Translations under genes and position numbers: made by a program
From: Thermoleophilaceae bacterium
GTDB lineage: Bacteria; Actinomycetota; Thermoleophilia; Solirubrobacterales; Thermoleophilaceae
Direction: 5' to 3'
Length of the DNA stretch: 64,000 nt
NCBI GenBank assembly: GCA_040901445.1
Contig: JBBDYQ010000015.1
Location: forward strand, 62,001-126,000
Shown: positions 43,684 to 51,858 of the stretch, piece by piece
Layout of the letters: every line of letters starts with the position of its first letter
How positions within the stretch are numbered: the first letter of the stretch is position 1
Notes under the pieces: generated by a model
Seen by the model: only the letters and a program-made list of their open reading frames with translations
What the model was told of the DNA's origin: nothing
Databases searched by the model: none

Positions 43684-44691
43684 TTGAAGATCGGGGACTT
43701 CGACCTGGACGAGCGGGTGCTCGTGGTAGCCGAGATCGGCAACAACCACGAGGGCGACGCCGAGACGGCGCGTGAGCTCGTCCGCGAGGCCGCCGCCGCC
43801 GGCGCGCACGCCGTCAAGTTCCAGACGTTCAAGACCGAGCTGTTCGTGAGCGCCCTCGACGCCGCCCGCTTCGCGCAGCTCAGCCGCTTCGAGCTCCCCT
43901 CTGAGGTCTTCGCGGAGCTGGCGGACCTCGCGCGCTCGCTCGGGCTGCTCTTCCTCTCCACCCCGCTCGACCTGGAGAGCGCGGGGTTCCTCGAGGGGAT
44001 CGTGGACGCCATGAAGATCGCATCCGGGGACAACGACTTCTTCCCGCTGCTGCGCAGGGTCGCGGCGGGTGACAAGCCCATCGTGATCTCCACCGGCGCC
44101 AGCGAGGAGGGACACGTGCAGGCCGCCGTGGACGCGGTCACGGAGGTGCGGGGGCCGGCTGCTCGCGACTCGGTCGCGCTACTGCACTGCGTGAGTAGCT
44201 ACCCCGCGGAGCCGCAGGACCTCAACCTTCGCGCTATCCCCTACCTCGCCGAGCGGTTCCCTTACGCCGTTGGCTATTCCGACCACTCGCTCGGGATCAC
44301 GGCCGCGCTCGCTGCTGTCGCTCTGGGCGCACGCATAGTCGAAAAGCACTTCACGTTGGAGTCGGTGAGCTCCGACTTTCGTGACCATCAGCTGTCGGCC
44401 ACCCCGTCTCAAATGCGCGAGCTCGTTGACGCCATCGAGCAAGCGCAAGGCATGCTCGGTTCCTTTGAGAAGACGATCCAGCCGACCGAAGCAGAAGCGC
44501 GAGATGGCATCCACCGCTCCATCGTCGCCGCCCGCGATCTCCAGCCGGGGCATAAGATCCGGGAAGATGACCTGACATGGGTACGGCCTGGTGGCGGCCT
44601 CGCCCCAGGCCAGGAGGCCTGCTTACTCGGGTATCGACTACGCACCCGCAAGCACTCCGGGGAGCAGCTGCTGGTGTCTGACCTTGAGTGA
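43684..44691 (+). CDS. neuB: NeuB/SpsE-type nonulosonic acid synthase
   Basis: 335 residues from the TTG at 43684. The TIM-barrel domain (about 1-265) has VVAEIGNNHEGD, AVKFQTFKTELF, MKIASGDNDFFPLL, IVISTGAS, CVSSYPAEPQDLNL and VGYSDHSLGI followed by IVEKHFTL, all conserved in NeuB enzymes that condense phosphoenolpyruvate with a hexosamine derivative. The C-terminal SAF (antifreeze-like) domain covers about 279-335 (RSIVAARDLQPGHKIR). The set of genes upstream suggests a legionaminic/pseudaminic-like product rather than sialic acid. Confidence 0.92.
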   Translation: MKIGDFDLDERVLVVAEIGNNHEGDAETARELVREAAAAGAHAVKFQTFKTELFVSALDAARFAQLSRFELPSEVFAELADLARSLGLLFLSTPLDLESAGFLEGIVDAMKIASGDNDFFPLLRRVAAGDKPIVISTGASEEGHVQAAVDAVTEVRGPAARDSVALLHCVSSYPAEPQDLNLRAIPYLAERFPYAVGYSDHSLGITAALAAVALGARIVEKHFTLESVSSDFRDHQLSATPSQMRELVDAIEQAQGMLGSFEKTIQPTEAEARDGIHRSIVAARDLQPGHKIREDDLTWVRPGGGLAPGQEACLLGYRLRTRKHSGEQLLVSDLE

Positions 44692-44767
44692 GATGCTGGG
44701 CTTGGGTGCTGCGACGCGGCTTCCTTCGATCTGGCTCGCTCCAGGACCACACGTCCTCTTTCGTCGC

Positions 44768-44786
44768 CGGCGGATAGCATCCGCCG
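44768..44786. promoter_or_regulatory. Perfect 8-bp inverted repeat containing a -10 element
   Basis: CGGCGGAT (44768-44775), AGC, ATCCGCCG (44779-44786) form a perfect palindrome with a 3-base spacer. TAGCAT (44775-44780), a candidate -10, sits at its centre and the TTG start is at 44788. It could be an operator over the promoter, or a terminator stem for the upstream gene. Confidence 0.5.
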
Positions 44787-44787
44787 C

Positions 44788-45864
44788 TTGACGATCCACG
44801 AGTCCAGCCAAGTCACCGAGAAGGAATATCTACGCGACCTCGAGGCGCTCGAGAACCTCGCCTACGAGATCCCCAATACGCACATGGGGGCGATGGCGAA
44901 GTTGACCACCCTCATTACGCTGAATATGCGCTGGGAACGTGTTGCTTTCGACCGCTCCCTCGAAGAACACCCGTGGCGTGTGGCGCAGCGCTTCATTCGT
45001 GAAGCGGCGATCCAGCTCACGGCTTGGCGAGAGACGCTCTTTATCGAAACGCCGGGCCGCAGCGTGGCCTCAGCGCCGGTCCCGATGGAGGAGGGTCATC
45101 GCGATCTCTTTCAAGCACTATGGGTGAACTTCTCGCCGGAGGAGTATCAAGGCCGGATCGAACGTTTCGTCCGCCGCCTCGACATCAATAACCTCGGTGA
45201 CGGTTTCCTCTCCGGCATGCGCTGCATTGACTTCGGATGTGGCCACGGAAACTTCGCCCACTCGTTGCTCGAGAGAGGTGCTGGCTTCGTCCTCGGCATT
45301 GACTACGGTGAGGACAGCATCCGCTACGCGACCGAAGCTCGCGACGCGCTGGGCGTCCCCGCCGAGAGGCTGGCGTTCCGCGTGGCGTCTGTCTACGAGG
45401 TCGGTGAGCCGGACGAGTCGTTCGACTTCGCGCTACAGAACGGTGTTTTCCATCATCTGGACGATGAGGATCGCGCGTACGCCGAGGTACATCGCGTCCT
45501 TAGGGCAGGCGGCTGGATGTGGGCGTACACGGATGGGGACGGCGCGGTGGCCCGAGATCTTTTCGACGCGTCCGTCCGGATTCTGCAGGACATACCGGCG
45601 GACTTCATTGTTGAGCAGTTGGACGGGCTGGGCGTAGGGACCAACAAGCGCTACCACCTAGGGGACGCGCTCAACGCAACGTACCGGCACACGACCTGGA
45701 CTGAGCTGACCGATCGCCTGTCGACGCTGGGATTCGGCAACTTTCGCCGGCTGGTTGGCGGCTTCCCCACCGATTTCGATCACGACGTGATCGAGGACGA
45801 TCCGTGGGGCCAGGAGAAGTTCGGTGAGGGAAACCTCCGCGTTCTCGCGCAGAAGGTGTCTTAG
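44788..45864 (+). CDS. Class I SAM methyltransferase
   Basis: 358 residues from the TTG at 44788; a downstream ATG at 44884 is possible but would remove a likely helical N-terminus. SAM motif CIDFGCGHGNFAHSLLERG, then LGIDYGEDSI, NGVFHHLDDEDRAYAEV and VLRAGGWMWAYTDG. The N-terminal 130 residues are helical and of unknown role. GC is clearly lower than elsewhere (about 57% over 44881-44940), suggesting acquisition. It ends the nonulosonate-like run and may methylate its product. Confidence 0.75.
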   Translation: MTIHESSQVTEKEYLRDLEALENLAYEIPNTHMGAMAKLTTLITLNMRWERVAFDRSLEEHPWRVAQRFIREAAIQLTAWRETLFIETPGRSVASAPVPMEEGHRDLFQALWVNFSPEEYQGRIERFVRRLDINNLGDGFLSGMRCIDFGCGHGNFAHSLLERGAGFVLGIDYGEDSIRYATEARDALGVPAERLAFRVASVYEVGEPDESFDFALQNGVFHHLDDEDRAYAEVHRVLRAGGWMWAYTDGDGAVARDLFDASVRILQDIPADFIVEQLDGLGVGTNKRYHLGDALNATYRHTTWTELTDRLSTLGFGNFRRLVGGFPTDFDHDVIEDDPWGQEKFGEGNLRVLAQKVS

Positions 45865-45874
45865 CTTAGACACC
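45855..45874 (+). terminator. Candidate hairpin at end of nonulosonate-like operon
   Basis: GGTGTCT (45855-45861) and AGACACC (45868-45874) form a perfect 7-bp stem. The 6-base loop contains the TAG stop of the methyltransferase. A weaker CGCCC/GGGCG stem follows at 45884-45900. No T tract. Confidence 0.4.
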
Positions 45875-45948
45875 GCGCCGGCGCGCCCCCGGAGAGGGCG
45901 ACAAGTACACGCTCTATGCGTTCCTCGCGAACCGGGCGTAGCCGACGG

Positions 45949-45954
45949 TAGGCT
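45949..45954 (+). promoter_or_regulatory. Candidate -10 element TAGGCT
   Basis: TAGGCT ends six bases before the GTG at 45961, consistent with a leaderless transcript for the phosphatase gene. Confidence 0.42.
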
Positions 45955-45960
45955 GGCCCC

Positions 45961-47829
45961 GTGCCTGGGGCCTTCGACGCGGGCAGTGGGCGGCGCCGGC
46001 TCGCGGCGCTGGTTGAGTCGGCCGACGAGGCTGTCATCCAGCTCGACCGCGATGGCCTCATCGAACGCTGGAACGCCGGCGCCCAGCACCTTTACGGCCA
46101 CGCCGAGGACGATGCGGTCGGGTGCCGCCTCACCGAGCTGCTGCATGCGCCCGAGCTGCCGGAGCCCGGCGCCGACGGGTCCCTGCGCGACTTCACGGCC
46201 GGCCACCGCCACCGCGACGGCGGCGAGCTCACCGTGGCCTGCACCGTCTGGCCGGTGAGCGACGGCGGCCGGCTCACGGGAAGCGTGGTGGTGGCGCGCC
46301 GCAACGACGAGGCCGAGGAGCTCGAGCGGCGCATGCGCGACGAGGTGCAGCAGCTGCGCGAGGCCCAGGACGTTGCACAGCTCGGCGCGTGGGCGTGGCA
46401 GCCCGGGTCGAACATCGTGACCTGGAACGACGCCCTCTACCGCATCTACGGGGTGGACCCGCAGACCTTCACGCCCAGCGTGGAGGAGTACTTGGCTCGG
46501 GTGCACGACGACGACCGCGAGCTCGTCCTCGACCAGATCACGCGGTCACTCACCACCCGCGAGCCGTTCGAGTTCGACGAGCGCATCGTGCGGCCCGGAG
46601 GCGAGGTGCGGCAGGTGCATTCGCGCGGCCGGGTGATCGCCGACGCCGACGGCGGCGCTGAACGGATGATCGGCGTCTCCGTGGACGTGACCGAGCGGGT
46701 GCAGGGACAGGCGCAGCTGCGCGACGCCATGGAGCGCCTGCAGGAGGCGCAGGAGATCGCGCGCATCGGCAGCTGGGAGTGGGACATCGCCGGGAACGAG
46801 GTCACCTGGTCGCAGGTGCTCTACGAGATCTACGGGGTGGACTCCAACTCGTTCGAGGCCAGCTACGACGCCTTCATCGGCTTCATCCATGAGGACGAGC
46901 GCGAGCACGTGGACCGCACCATCCGCGCCGCGCTGGAGAGCGGCGAGCCGTTCGCGTTCACGCACAAGCTCGAGCGCCCGGACGGCGGGCTGCGCACCCT
47001 GGACTGCCGCGGGCGCGTGTTGACCGACGACGCGGGGCGGCCGCTGCGGATGATCGGCACCGCGCTCGACGTGACCGAGCAGCGCGAGGCCGAGCAGCAG
47101 CTGGCGGAGGAGCGGCGGATCGCGGAGACCCTGCAGCGCAGCCTCCTCCCCGCCGAGCTGCCCACCGGCGGCGACGTGGTGGTGGCAGCGCGCTATCTGC
47201 CGGCCACCGCCGAGGTGGGCGGGGACTGGTACGACGCCATGCCGCTGCCGGGCGGCGGCCTCGGGCTGGTGCTGGGCGACGTGAGCGGGCACGGCATCCG
47301 TGCCGCCGCGCTCATGGCGGAGCTGCGCCACTCGCTGGCGGCCTACGTCTTCGATGGGCGCGAGCCGGCCGAGGCGGCGGACCGTCTCGACCGGCTCCTG
47401 CGCGAGCGCGGCCACCAGCACATCGCCACGCTCGTGTACGGCGTGCTGGAGCCGGGCGGGGTGTTCCGCTACGTGAGCGCGGGTCACCTGCCGCCGCTGG
47501 TCATCGATGATGGCGGCGCACGGCTCCTCGAGCCCGAGCCGGGGCCGCCCCTGGGCGTGGGCGCCGACTACACCGAGGGGAGCTGTCACGTGCCGCCCGG
47601 CGCGTTGCTGGTGCTCTACAGCGACGGCCTGGTGGAGCGCCGCGACGAGGTGCTGGACGTCGGCCTGGAGCGCCTGCGGGCGCTGGCCGCCGCCGGCCCG
47701 CGCGATCCCGAGGAGCTGTGCGACCACCTGGTGGCCGGGCTCGTGCCGGCCGAGGGCGGCGACGACGACGTGGCGGTGATGGTGGCCCGGCCGGGCGCGC
47801 CGGCTACGCCTCGTGCGAGTAGCGGGTGA
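45961..47829 (+). CDS. Three-PAS sensor with SpoIIE-type PP2C phosphatase
   Basis: 622 residues from the GTG at 45961. Three PAS domains (about 12-110, 135-240, 260-375; the last two have [12 protein letters not shown] and [12 protein letters not shown], so they are internal duplicates). [19 protein letters not shown] introduces the RsbU/SpoIIE phosphatase (about 385-615) with [20 protein letters not shown] and [10 protein letters not shown] metal-binding aspartates. Such proteins dephosphorylate anti-anti-sigma factors. No anti-sigma partner is in the window. No transmembrane segment, so it senses a cytoplasmic signal. Overlaps the converging gmd gene by 26 bases. Confidence 0.9.
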   Translation: MPGAFDAGSGRRRLAALVESADEAVIQLDRDGLIERWNAGAQHLYGHAEDDAVGCRLTELLHAPELPEPGADGSLRDFTAGHRHRDGGELTVACTVWPVSDGGRLTGSVVVARRNDEAEELERRMRDEVQQLREAQDVAQLGAWAWQPGSNIVTWNDALYRIYGVDPQTFTPSVEEYLARVHDDDRELVLDQITRSLTTREPFEFDERIVRPGGEVRQVHSRGRVIADADGGAERMIGVSVDVTERVQGQAQLRDAMERLQEAQEIARIGSWEWDIAGNEVTWSQVLYEIYGVDSNSFEASYDAFIGFIHEDEREHVDRTIRAALESGEPFAFTHKLERPDGGLRTLDCRGRVLTDDAGRPLRMIGTALDVTEQREAEQQLAEERRIAETLQRSLLPAELPTGGDVVVAARYLPATAEVGGDWYDAMPLPGGGLGLVLGDVSGHGIRAAALMAELRHSLAAYVFDGREPAEAADRLDRLLRERGHQHIATLVYGVLEPGGVFRYVSAGHLPPLVIDDGGARLLEPEPGPPLGVGADYTEGSCHVPPGALLVLYSDGLVERRDEVLDVGLERLRALAAAGPRDPEELCDHLVAGLVPAEGGDDDVAVMVARPGAPATPRASSG

Positions 47830-48838
47830 CCTTGCCCGCCAGCTGATCCTCGAGCGCCGAGAGGTCGGCGTCCACCATGATCCGCACCAGCTCGTCGAAG
47901 GTCACCTTGGGCGTCCAGCCCAGCTTTTCGCGGGCCTTGCTCGGGTCTCCCAGCAGCTCGTCCACCTCGGAGGGGCGGAAGTAGCGCGGGTCGATCTCCA
48001 CGTGCTGCTCCCAGTCGAGGCCGGCGTGGCCGAACGAGGCCTCCACGAACTCCTTGACCGAGTGGGTCTCGCCGGTGGCGATCACGAAGTCGTCGGGCGC
48101 GTCGTGCTGGACCATCAGCCACATGGCCTCCACGTAGTCGGGCGCGTAGCCCCAGTCGCGCTTGGCCTCGAGGTTGCCGAGGAACAGCTTGTCCTGCAGG
48201 CCGGCCTTGATGCGTGCCACCGCGCGGGTGACCTTGCGGGTGACGAAGGTCTCCCCGCGGCGCGGTGACTCGTGGTTGTGGAGGATCCCGTTGCTGGCGA
48301 ACAGGCCATAGGCCTCGCGGTAGTTCACGGCCGCCCAGTAGGCCGCCACCTTGGCCACGGCGTAGGGGCTGCGCGGGTGGAAGGGCGTGCTCTCCGACTG
48401 AGGCGGCGGGGCGGCGCCGAACATCTCGGACGACGACGCCTGGTAGAAGCGCGCGCTCTCGGCGCCGGCCTCGCGCATGGCGTCGAGCAGGCGCAGCGTG
48501 CCGGCGGCGGTCACGTCGAACGTGTACTCGGGGATGTCGAAGGACACGCGCACGTGGCTCTGCGCGCCCAGGTGGTAGATCTCGTCGGGCTGCAGCTCGT
48601 AGAGGAGCTTGGTGAGCGCAAGGGAGTCCGAGAGGTCGCCGAAGTGGGTGAACAGCCGGACCCCGGACTCGTGCGGGTCGCGGTAGAGGTGGTCGATGCG
48701 GTCGGTGTTGAAGCTCGAGGAGCGGCGCACGATGCCGTGCACCTCGTAGCCCTTGTCGAGCAGGAGCTCGGCGAGGTAGGAGCCGTCCTGGCCGGTGATG
48801 CCGGTGACCAGCGCCTTCTTGCCGTTCGCCTCGTTCAC
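47804..48838 (-). CDS. gmd: GDP-mannose 4,6-dehydratase
   Basis: 344 residues from the GTG at 48838; the frame continues to 48940 across the divergent promoter region, so a longer start is unlikely. [21 protein letters not shown] is the family's N-terminus; ASSSEMFG and SPYAVAK give the catalytic Ser/Tyr/Lys, and [15 protein letters not shown] is the GDP-mannose contact loop. It produces GDP-4-keto-6-deoxymannose, precursor of GDP-fucose, GDP-rhamnose and GDP-perosamine. Second copy at 57943. Confidence 0.93.
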   Translation of the reverse strand: MNEANGKKALVTGITGQDGSYLAELLLDKGYEVHGIVRRSSSFNTDRIDHLYRDPHESGVRLFTHFGDLSDSLALTKLLYELQPDEIYHLGAQSHVRVSFDIPEYTFDVTAAGTLRLLDAMREAGAESARFYQASSSEMFGAAPPPQSESTPFHPRSPYAVAKVAAYWAAVNYREAYGLFASNGILHNHESPRRGETFVTRKVTRAVARIKAGLQDKLFLGNLEAKRDWGYAPDYVEAMWLMVQHDAPDDFVIATGETHSVKEFVEASFGHAGLDWEQHVEIDPRYFRPSEVDELLGDPSKAREKLGWTPKVTFDELVRIMVDADLSALEDQLAGKVTRYSHEA

Positions 48839-48846
48839 GGGCCGGG

Positions 48847-48852
48847 AGGCTA
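48847..48852 (-). promoter_or_regulatory. Candidate -10 element TAGCCT for gmd
   Basis: On the minus strand TAGCCT reads from 48852 to 48847, eight bases before the GTG at 48838. Confidence 0.4.
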
Positions 48853-48879
48853 CCTGCGCGGCCCCCGGAGGGCTGTACG

Positions 48880-48885
48880 TATACT
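48880..48885 (+). promoter_or_regulatory. Candidate -10 element TATACT for the HTH gene
   Basis: TATACT differs from TATAAT at one base and ends nine bases before the ATG at 48895, so transcription would begin at or just before the start codon. Confidence 0.55.
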
Positions 48886-48887
48886 CG

Positions 48888-48903
48888 ACACCGTATGCGG
48901 TGT
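48888..48903. promoter_or_regulatory. Candidate operator palindrome over the HTH gene start
   Basis: ACACCG (48888-48893), TATG, CGGTGT (48898-48903): perfect 6-bp arms with the ATG of the HTH gene in the loop. Position over the predicted transcription start suits autoregulation by the encoded repressor; binding is inferred. Confidence 0.45.
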
Positions 48904-49269
48904 TCCAGACCTGAGCTTGGCGAACTCGTGCGGCTGGCACGGCTGCGGCACGGGCTCAGCCAGCGACAGCTGGCGGTACGGGTGGGCACCAGCCAGGACG
49001 CCATCAGCCGGGTCGAGCGCGGCCGCGAGTCTCCGAGCTTCGAGCGCTTCCGCGAGCTGCTGCTGGCGATGGGCGAGGAGCCGTCGCTGCGCACCGCCGC
49101 GCTCGACTGCGACCTCTCCGACGACGACCTGCGGGCCTCCCTGAGCCTCTCCCCCGCCGAGCGGCTCCGCGAGTCGGCGTCGTGGAACCTCGTGGCGACC
49201 CGGCTCGAGATCGCCGGCGCAGAGGCCCGCCGGGCCGGCCATCCCGCCACCCGCCCGTCCGGCAGATGA
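48895..49269 (+). CDS. XRE-type helix-turn-helix protein (antitoxin-like)
   Basis: 124 residues, ATG at 48895. Residues about 9-63 are an XRE helix-turn-helix: [38 protein letters not shown] and [11 protein letters not shown]. The C-terminal half ([20 protein letters not shown]) is a helical region that in similar proteins contacts a partner. Its stop overlaps the nucleotidyltransferase start as ATGA. Together they look like an antitoxin-toxin or regulator-effector pair unrelated to glycan synthesis. Confidence 0.8.
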   Translation: MRCSRPELGELVRLARLRHGLSQRQLAVRVGTSQDAISRVERGRESPSFERFRELLLAMGEEPSLRTAALDCDLSDDDLRASLSLSPAERLRESASWNLVATRLEIAGAEARRAGHPATRPSGR

Positions 49270-49769
49270 ACGGCCCGGAGTCGGTCCCCGAGCGGCCGCT
49301 CGACCTCATGGGGCTGCTCGCGGTGATGGCGAGCCATCACGTGGACTACCTCGTGGTCGGAGGAGTGGCGGTGCAGGTGCACGGCCATCGGCGCACGACG
49401 AAGGACCTCGACGTCGTGCCGGCCCCGCAGACCGACAACTACGAGCGGCTGGCCGCCGCGCTCGACGAGCTGGAAGCCCACCAGCGCGGCGTGGACCCGG
49501 CGAGCGTCACCGTCTCGCCCACGGATCCCGAGCGCCTGCGCCTGGCGAGCATCGTGCCTCCGCTCACGACGATGCACGGAGAGCTGCACATCCTCAACGA
49601 GGCGAAGGGGGGAGCTCCCTGGGAGCAGATGCGGGCACGCGCGCTCGTCGTGGACCTCGACGGCGTGGAGGTGGCCATCGTGGGCCTGGACGACCTGATC
49701 CGGATGAAGCGGGCGGCGGGCAGGAAGGCGGACATCGCGGTGCTCACGCGGCTTGCGGGGATGGAGTGA
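49266..49769 (+). CDS. Nucleotidyltransferase-fold protein, toxin-like
   Basis: 167 residues, ATG at 49266 (ATGA). VVGGVAVQVHGHRRTTKDLDVV is the polymerase-beta-type nucleotidyltransferase signature (GG at about 31-32, with the D-L-D carboxylates in TKDLDVV). The remainder includes VAIVGLDDLIRMKRAAGRKAD, common in AbiEii/MNT-like proteins. Such enzymes add nucleotides to tRNA or proteins and are often toxins held in check by an HTH or HEPN partner. No HEPN partner here, so the HTH protein is the probable partner. The gap to the next gene is 7 bases. Confidence 0.75.
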   Translation: MNGPESVPERPLDLMGLLAVMASHHVDYLVVGGVAVQVHGHRRTTKDLDVVPAPQTDNYERLAAALDELEAHQRGVDPASVTVSPTDPERLRLASIVPPLTTMHGELHILNEAKGGAPWEQMRARALVVDLDGVEVAIVGLDDLIRMKRAAGRKADIAVLTRLAGME

Positions 49770-49776
49770 GCGGAAG

Positions 49777-50556
49777 CTACCTGCGCACGGCCCGCATGGC
49801 CCGGTAGGCCAGCGGGATCAGCCGGCTGACTGCGGCGTTCACGGCAACGGCCGCGCGGTGCCTGTCCCCGTGCGTGCGGGCGTTCTCGGCATGCTCGCGG
49901 AACTGGTCCTCGAAGCCGGCCATGCTCAGCGTGCCCTCGGCCATGGTGAAGCTGGCGAGGTCGGCGTCGAGCACCACCGGATCGCCCAGCTTGGCCAGCC
50001 GCAGCCAGAGGTCGTAGTCCATCGAGTAGCGGTAGCGCTCGTCGAGCGGGCCCACCTGCTTCAGCGCCTCGGCGCGGATGAAGGTGGACGGGCACTGCAC
50101 GAAGTTGTGGGTGACGAGCAGGGCGTGGGAGTAGCGGCGCAGGAAGAAGCGCTTGTAGGCGCTCACCCAGCCGCGGATCGCGTTGCCCTCGCCGTCGACG
50201 ATGCGGCAGGGCCCGGTCACCCAGGGCGCCTCTGGGTGGTCGGCGAACGCCTGCCCGGCGGCCAGCAGCGCGCCGGGCTCGTAGGCGTCGTCGGCGTTGA
50301 GCCAGCCCACCACTTCGCCCGATGCCATCCCGATCCCCTTGTTCATCGCATCCGACAGGCCACGGTCGGGCTCGGAGATGAAGCGCACGCCCTCGGCGCG
50401 CTCGAGGATCTCCACCGTGCCGTCGCTGGAGCCTCCGTCCACCACCACGTGCTCAACCTCTGGATACCCCTGGCTGCGCACGCTCTCGAGCGTTCGCTCG
50501 ATCGTGGCCGCCGCGTTCATGCAGGGCGTGACGACGGTGATCGAGGGAAGCGGCAC
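49777..50556 (-). CDS. GT2 family glycosyltransferase
   Basis: 259 residues from the GTG at 50556. ITVVTPCMNAAATIERTLES (6-25), HVVVDGGSSDGTVEIL, the DXD-like WLNADDAYEPGAL, and the acceptor motif YSMDYDLWLRLAKLG are intact. This is the single-domain WcaA/WfgS type. C-terminal basic helix without a transmembrane segment. Monocistronic, with its own predicted promoter. Confidence 0.9.
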   Translation of the reverse strand: MPLPSITVVTPCMNAAATIERTLESVRSQGYPEVEHVVVDGGSSDGTVEILERAEGVRFISEPDRGLSDAMNKGIGMASGEVVGWLNADDAYEPGALLAAGQAFADHPEAPWVTGPCRIVDGEGNAIRGWVSAYKRFFLRRYSHALLVTHNFVQCPSTFIRAEALKQVGPLDERYRYSMDYDLWLRLAKLGDPVVLDADLASFTMAEGTLSMAGFEDQFREHAENARTHGDRHRAAVAVNAAVSRLIPLAYRAMRAVRR

Positions 50557-50562
50557 GGCGGA

Positions 50563-50568
50563 AGGATA
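50563..50568 (-). promoter_or_regulatory. Candidate -10 element TATCCT for the GT2 gene
   Basis: On the minus strand TATCCT reads 50568 to 50563, six bases before the GTG at 50556. Confidence 0.42.
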
Positions 50569-50604
50569 GGTGCGGCGCGCGAGCGGCGCCGGTCGTACCC
50601 GTCC

Positions 50605-50634
50605 TTGCGACAGCGGGCATTTCTGGGTTAGGGT
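50605..50634 (+). promoter_or_regulatory. Candidate promoter TTGCGA-N18-TAGGGT
   Basis: TTGCGA (50605-50610) and TAGGGT (50629-50634) are 18 bases apart. An AAGGGGGG ribosome site follows at 50643-50650, so unlike most genes here this one would have a leader. Confidence 0.35.
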
Positions 50635-50681
50635 CGGCCTCGAAGGGGGGTTGCGCTGTTCGCCTGGTCCGTCTGTCGATT

Positions 50682-51344
50682 GTGCTCGCCGCGTTCGCGG
50701 CCGTGATGCCCTTCGCCGCGGCGCGGGGCGACGCCCCGGCGCGGTCCTCGGCCACGTGCTCGGACTACGCCAATCAGCGGGACGCGCAGCGTGCGGCCGA
50801 CACCCGCGACGCGGACGGCGACGGCATCTACTGCGAGAGCCTCCCGTGCCCCTGCCTGAAGCCCGGTCGGAGCGGCGGAGGAGGAGGGAACTCGGGGGGC
50901 AGGGAGACCGAGACGATCCTCGCCCGCATCCAGTCGGTGACCGACGGCGACACGATCCGCGTGAGGGCGTACCGGCCCCGGCGCCGCACCTACCGGGTAC
51001 GACTGATCGGGATCGACACGCCCGAGACCGGCAAGGGAGGTCGGCGAGCGGAGTGCGGCGGCGAGGAGGCCTCGCGCGCCATGCGGGCCCTGGCGCCGCG
51101 CGGGCGCCGCGTGAAGCTGCGGACCGATCCGACGCAGGACCGAACGGATCGCTTCGGCCGGCTGCTCGCGTACGTCTATGTGGGGCGCAGGCAGCTGAAC
51201 GTGACCCAGGTGTCGAAGGGCTGGTCGAAGACGTACGTCTACCGGCGCAAGCGCTTCCAGCAGTACCGGCGGTTCAAGCGAGGCGAGCTCACGGCCCGCA
51301 GACGCAACCGCGGCATCTGGGGCGAGTGCGGCGGCCGGGATTAG
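50682..51344 (+). CDS. Secreted thermonuclease-like protein with Excalibur domain
   Basis: 220 residues from the GTG at 50682. The frame is open upstream; a CTG at 50664 would add basic residues (LVRLSI) before the hydrophobic stretch and give a better signal peptide and ribosome-site distance, so the start is uncertain. After the signal (cut near ARG-DA) comes an Excalibur calcium-binding motif, DADGDGIYCES with paired cysteines, a Gly-rich linker, and a staphylococcal-nuclease domain: VTDGDTIRV, VRLIGIDTPE, then DRTDRFGRLLAYV. Ca-dependent extracellular nuclease is the expected activity. Confidence 0.85.
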   Translation: MLAAFAAVMPFAAARGDAPARSSATCSDYANQRDAQRAADTRDADGDGIYCESLPCPCLKPGRSGGGGGNSGGRETETILARIQSVTDGDTIRVRAYRPRRRTYRVRLIGIDTPETGKGGRRAECGGEEASRAMRALAPRGRRVKLRTDPTQDRTDRFGRLLAYVYVGRRQLNVTQVSKGWSKTYVYRRKRFQQYRRFKRGELTARRRNRGIWGECGGRD

Positions 51345-51351
51345 CGGGCTT

Positions 51352-51392
51352 CGTCCTGCCCAGGGCTGCGTATGGCGGCCCAGGACAGGACG
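51352..51392. terminator. Candidate long stem-loop between convergent genes
   Basis: An 18-base arm (51352-51369) pairs with 51375-51392, with two mismatches and one T-G wobble and a GTATG loop. It begins eight bases after the nuclease stop, in a 100-base convergent gap. There is no T tract. A short GACGC/GCGTC stem lies at 51432-51446. Confidence 0.5.
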
Positions 51393-51444
51393 GTGGGCCG
51401 GGATCGGCGCGCCGAGCGGGCGGTCAGGCGCGACGCTGGGGGCG

Positions 51445-51858
51445 TCACTCGCTCCACCAGCCCGGCAGCAGCTCGCCGTCGCCCTCGTGGCGCGTGCCGA
51501 AGGCGATGACGTCGAGGCCGTCGGGCCCGCCCTCGAACTGGCGGGTGACCTGCGGCGCGACACGGATGGCGTCGAGCGGCTCGAGCTCGAGGATCTCGTC
51601 GTCGAGCTTTACGCGGCCGGAGCCCGACAGCACGACGTACACCTCCTCGGCGTCCTCGTGCCGGTGGGCGAATCCCTGGCGCTTGTCGGGATTCACGCGG
51701 AGCAGGGTCACGCCGATCCCATCCACCTCCAGGTCCTTGTTGGCGAAGCGGGCCTGCTGCAACTCGCCATAGCCGAACTTCGGGGCGGAGTCCTCGACGT
51801 CGGTGAGCTTCTTGAAGGTGTAGGGGGCGGCCAACGGTCTCCTTTCGATCTCGGTCAC
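51445..51858 (-). CDS. Cupin-domain protein
   Basis: 137 residues from the GTG at 51858 (GTGA with the permease). The single cupin barrel has HRHEDAEEVYVVLSG (metal-ligand His, His, Glu) and a second part with LEPLDAIRVAPQV; the final histidine ligand seems replaced by Q/T, so metal binding may be altered. Last gene of the DUF899-DrrAB operon. Could be a sugar/small-molecule binder or dioxygenase-like enzyme; no function assigned. Confidence 0.78.
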   Translation of the reverse strand: MTEIERRPLAAPYTFKKLTDVEDSAPKFGYGELQQARFANKDLEVDGIGVTLLRVNPDKRQGFAHRHEDAEEVYVVLSGSGRVKLDDEILELEPLDAIRVAPQVTRQFEGGPDGLDVIAFGTRHEGDGELLPGWWSE

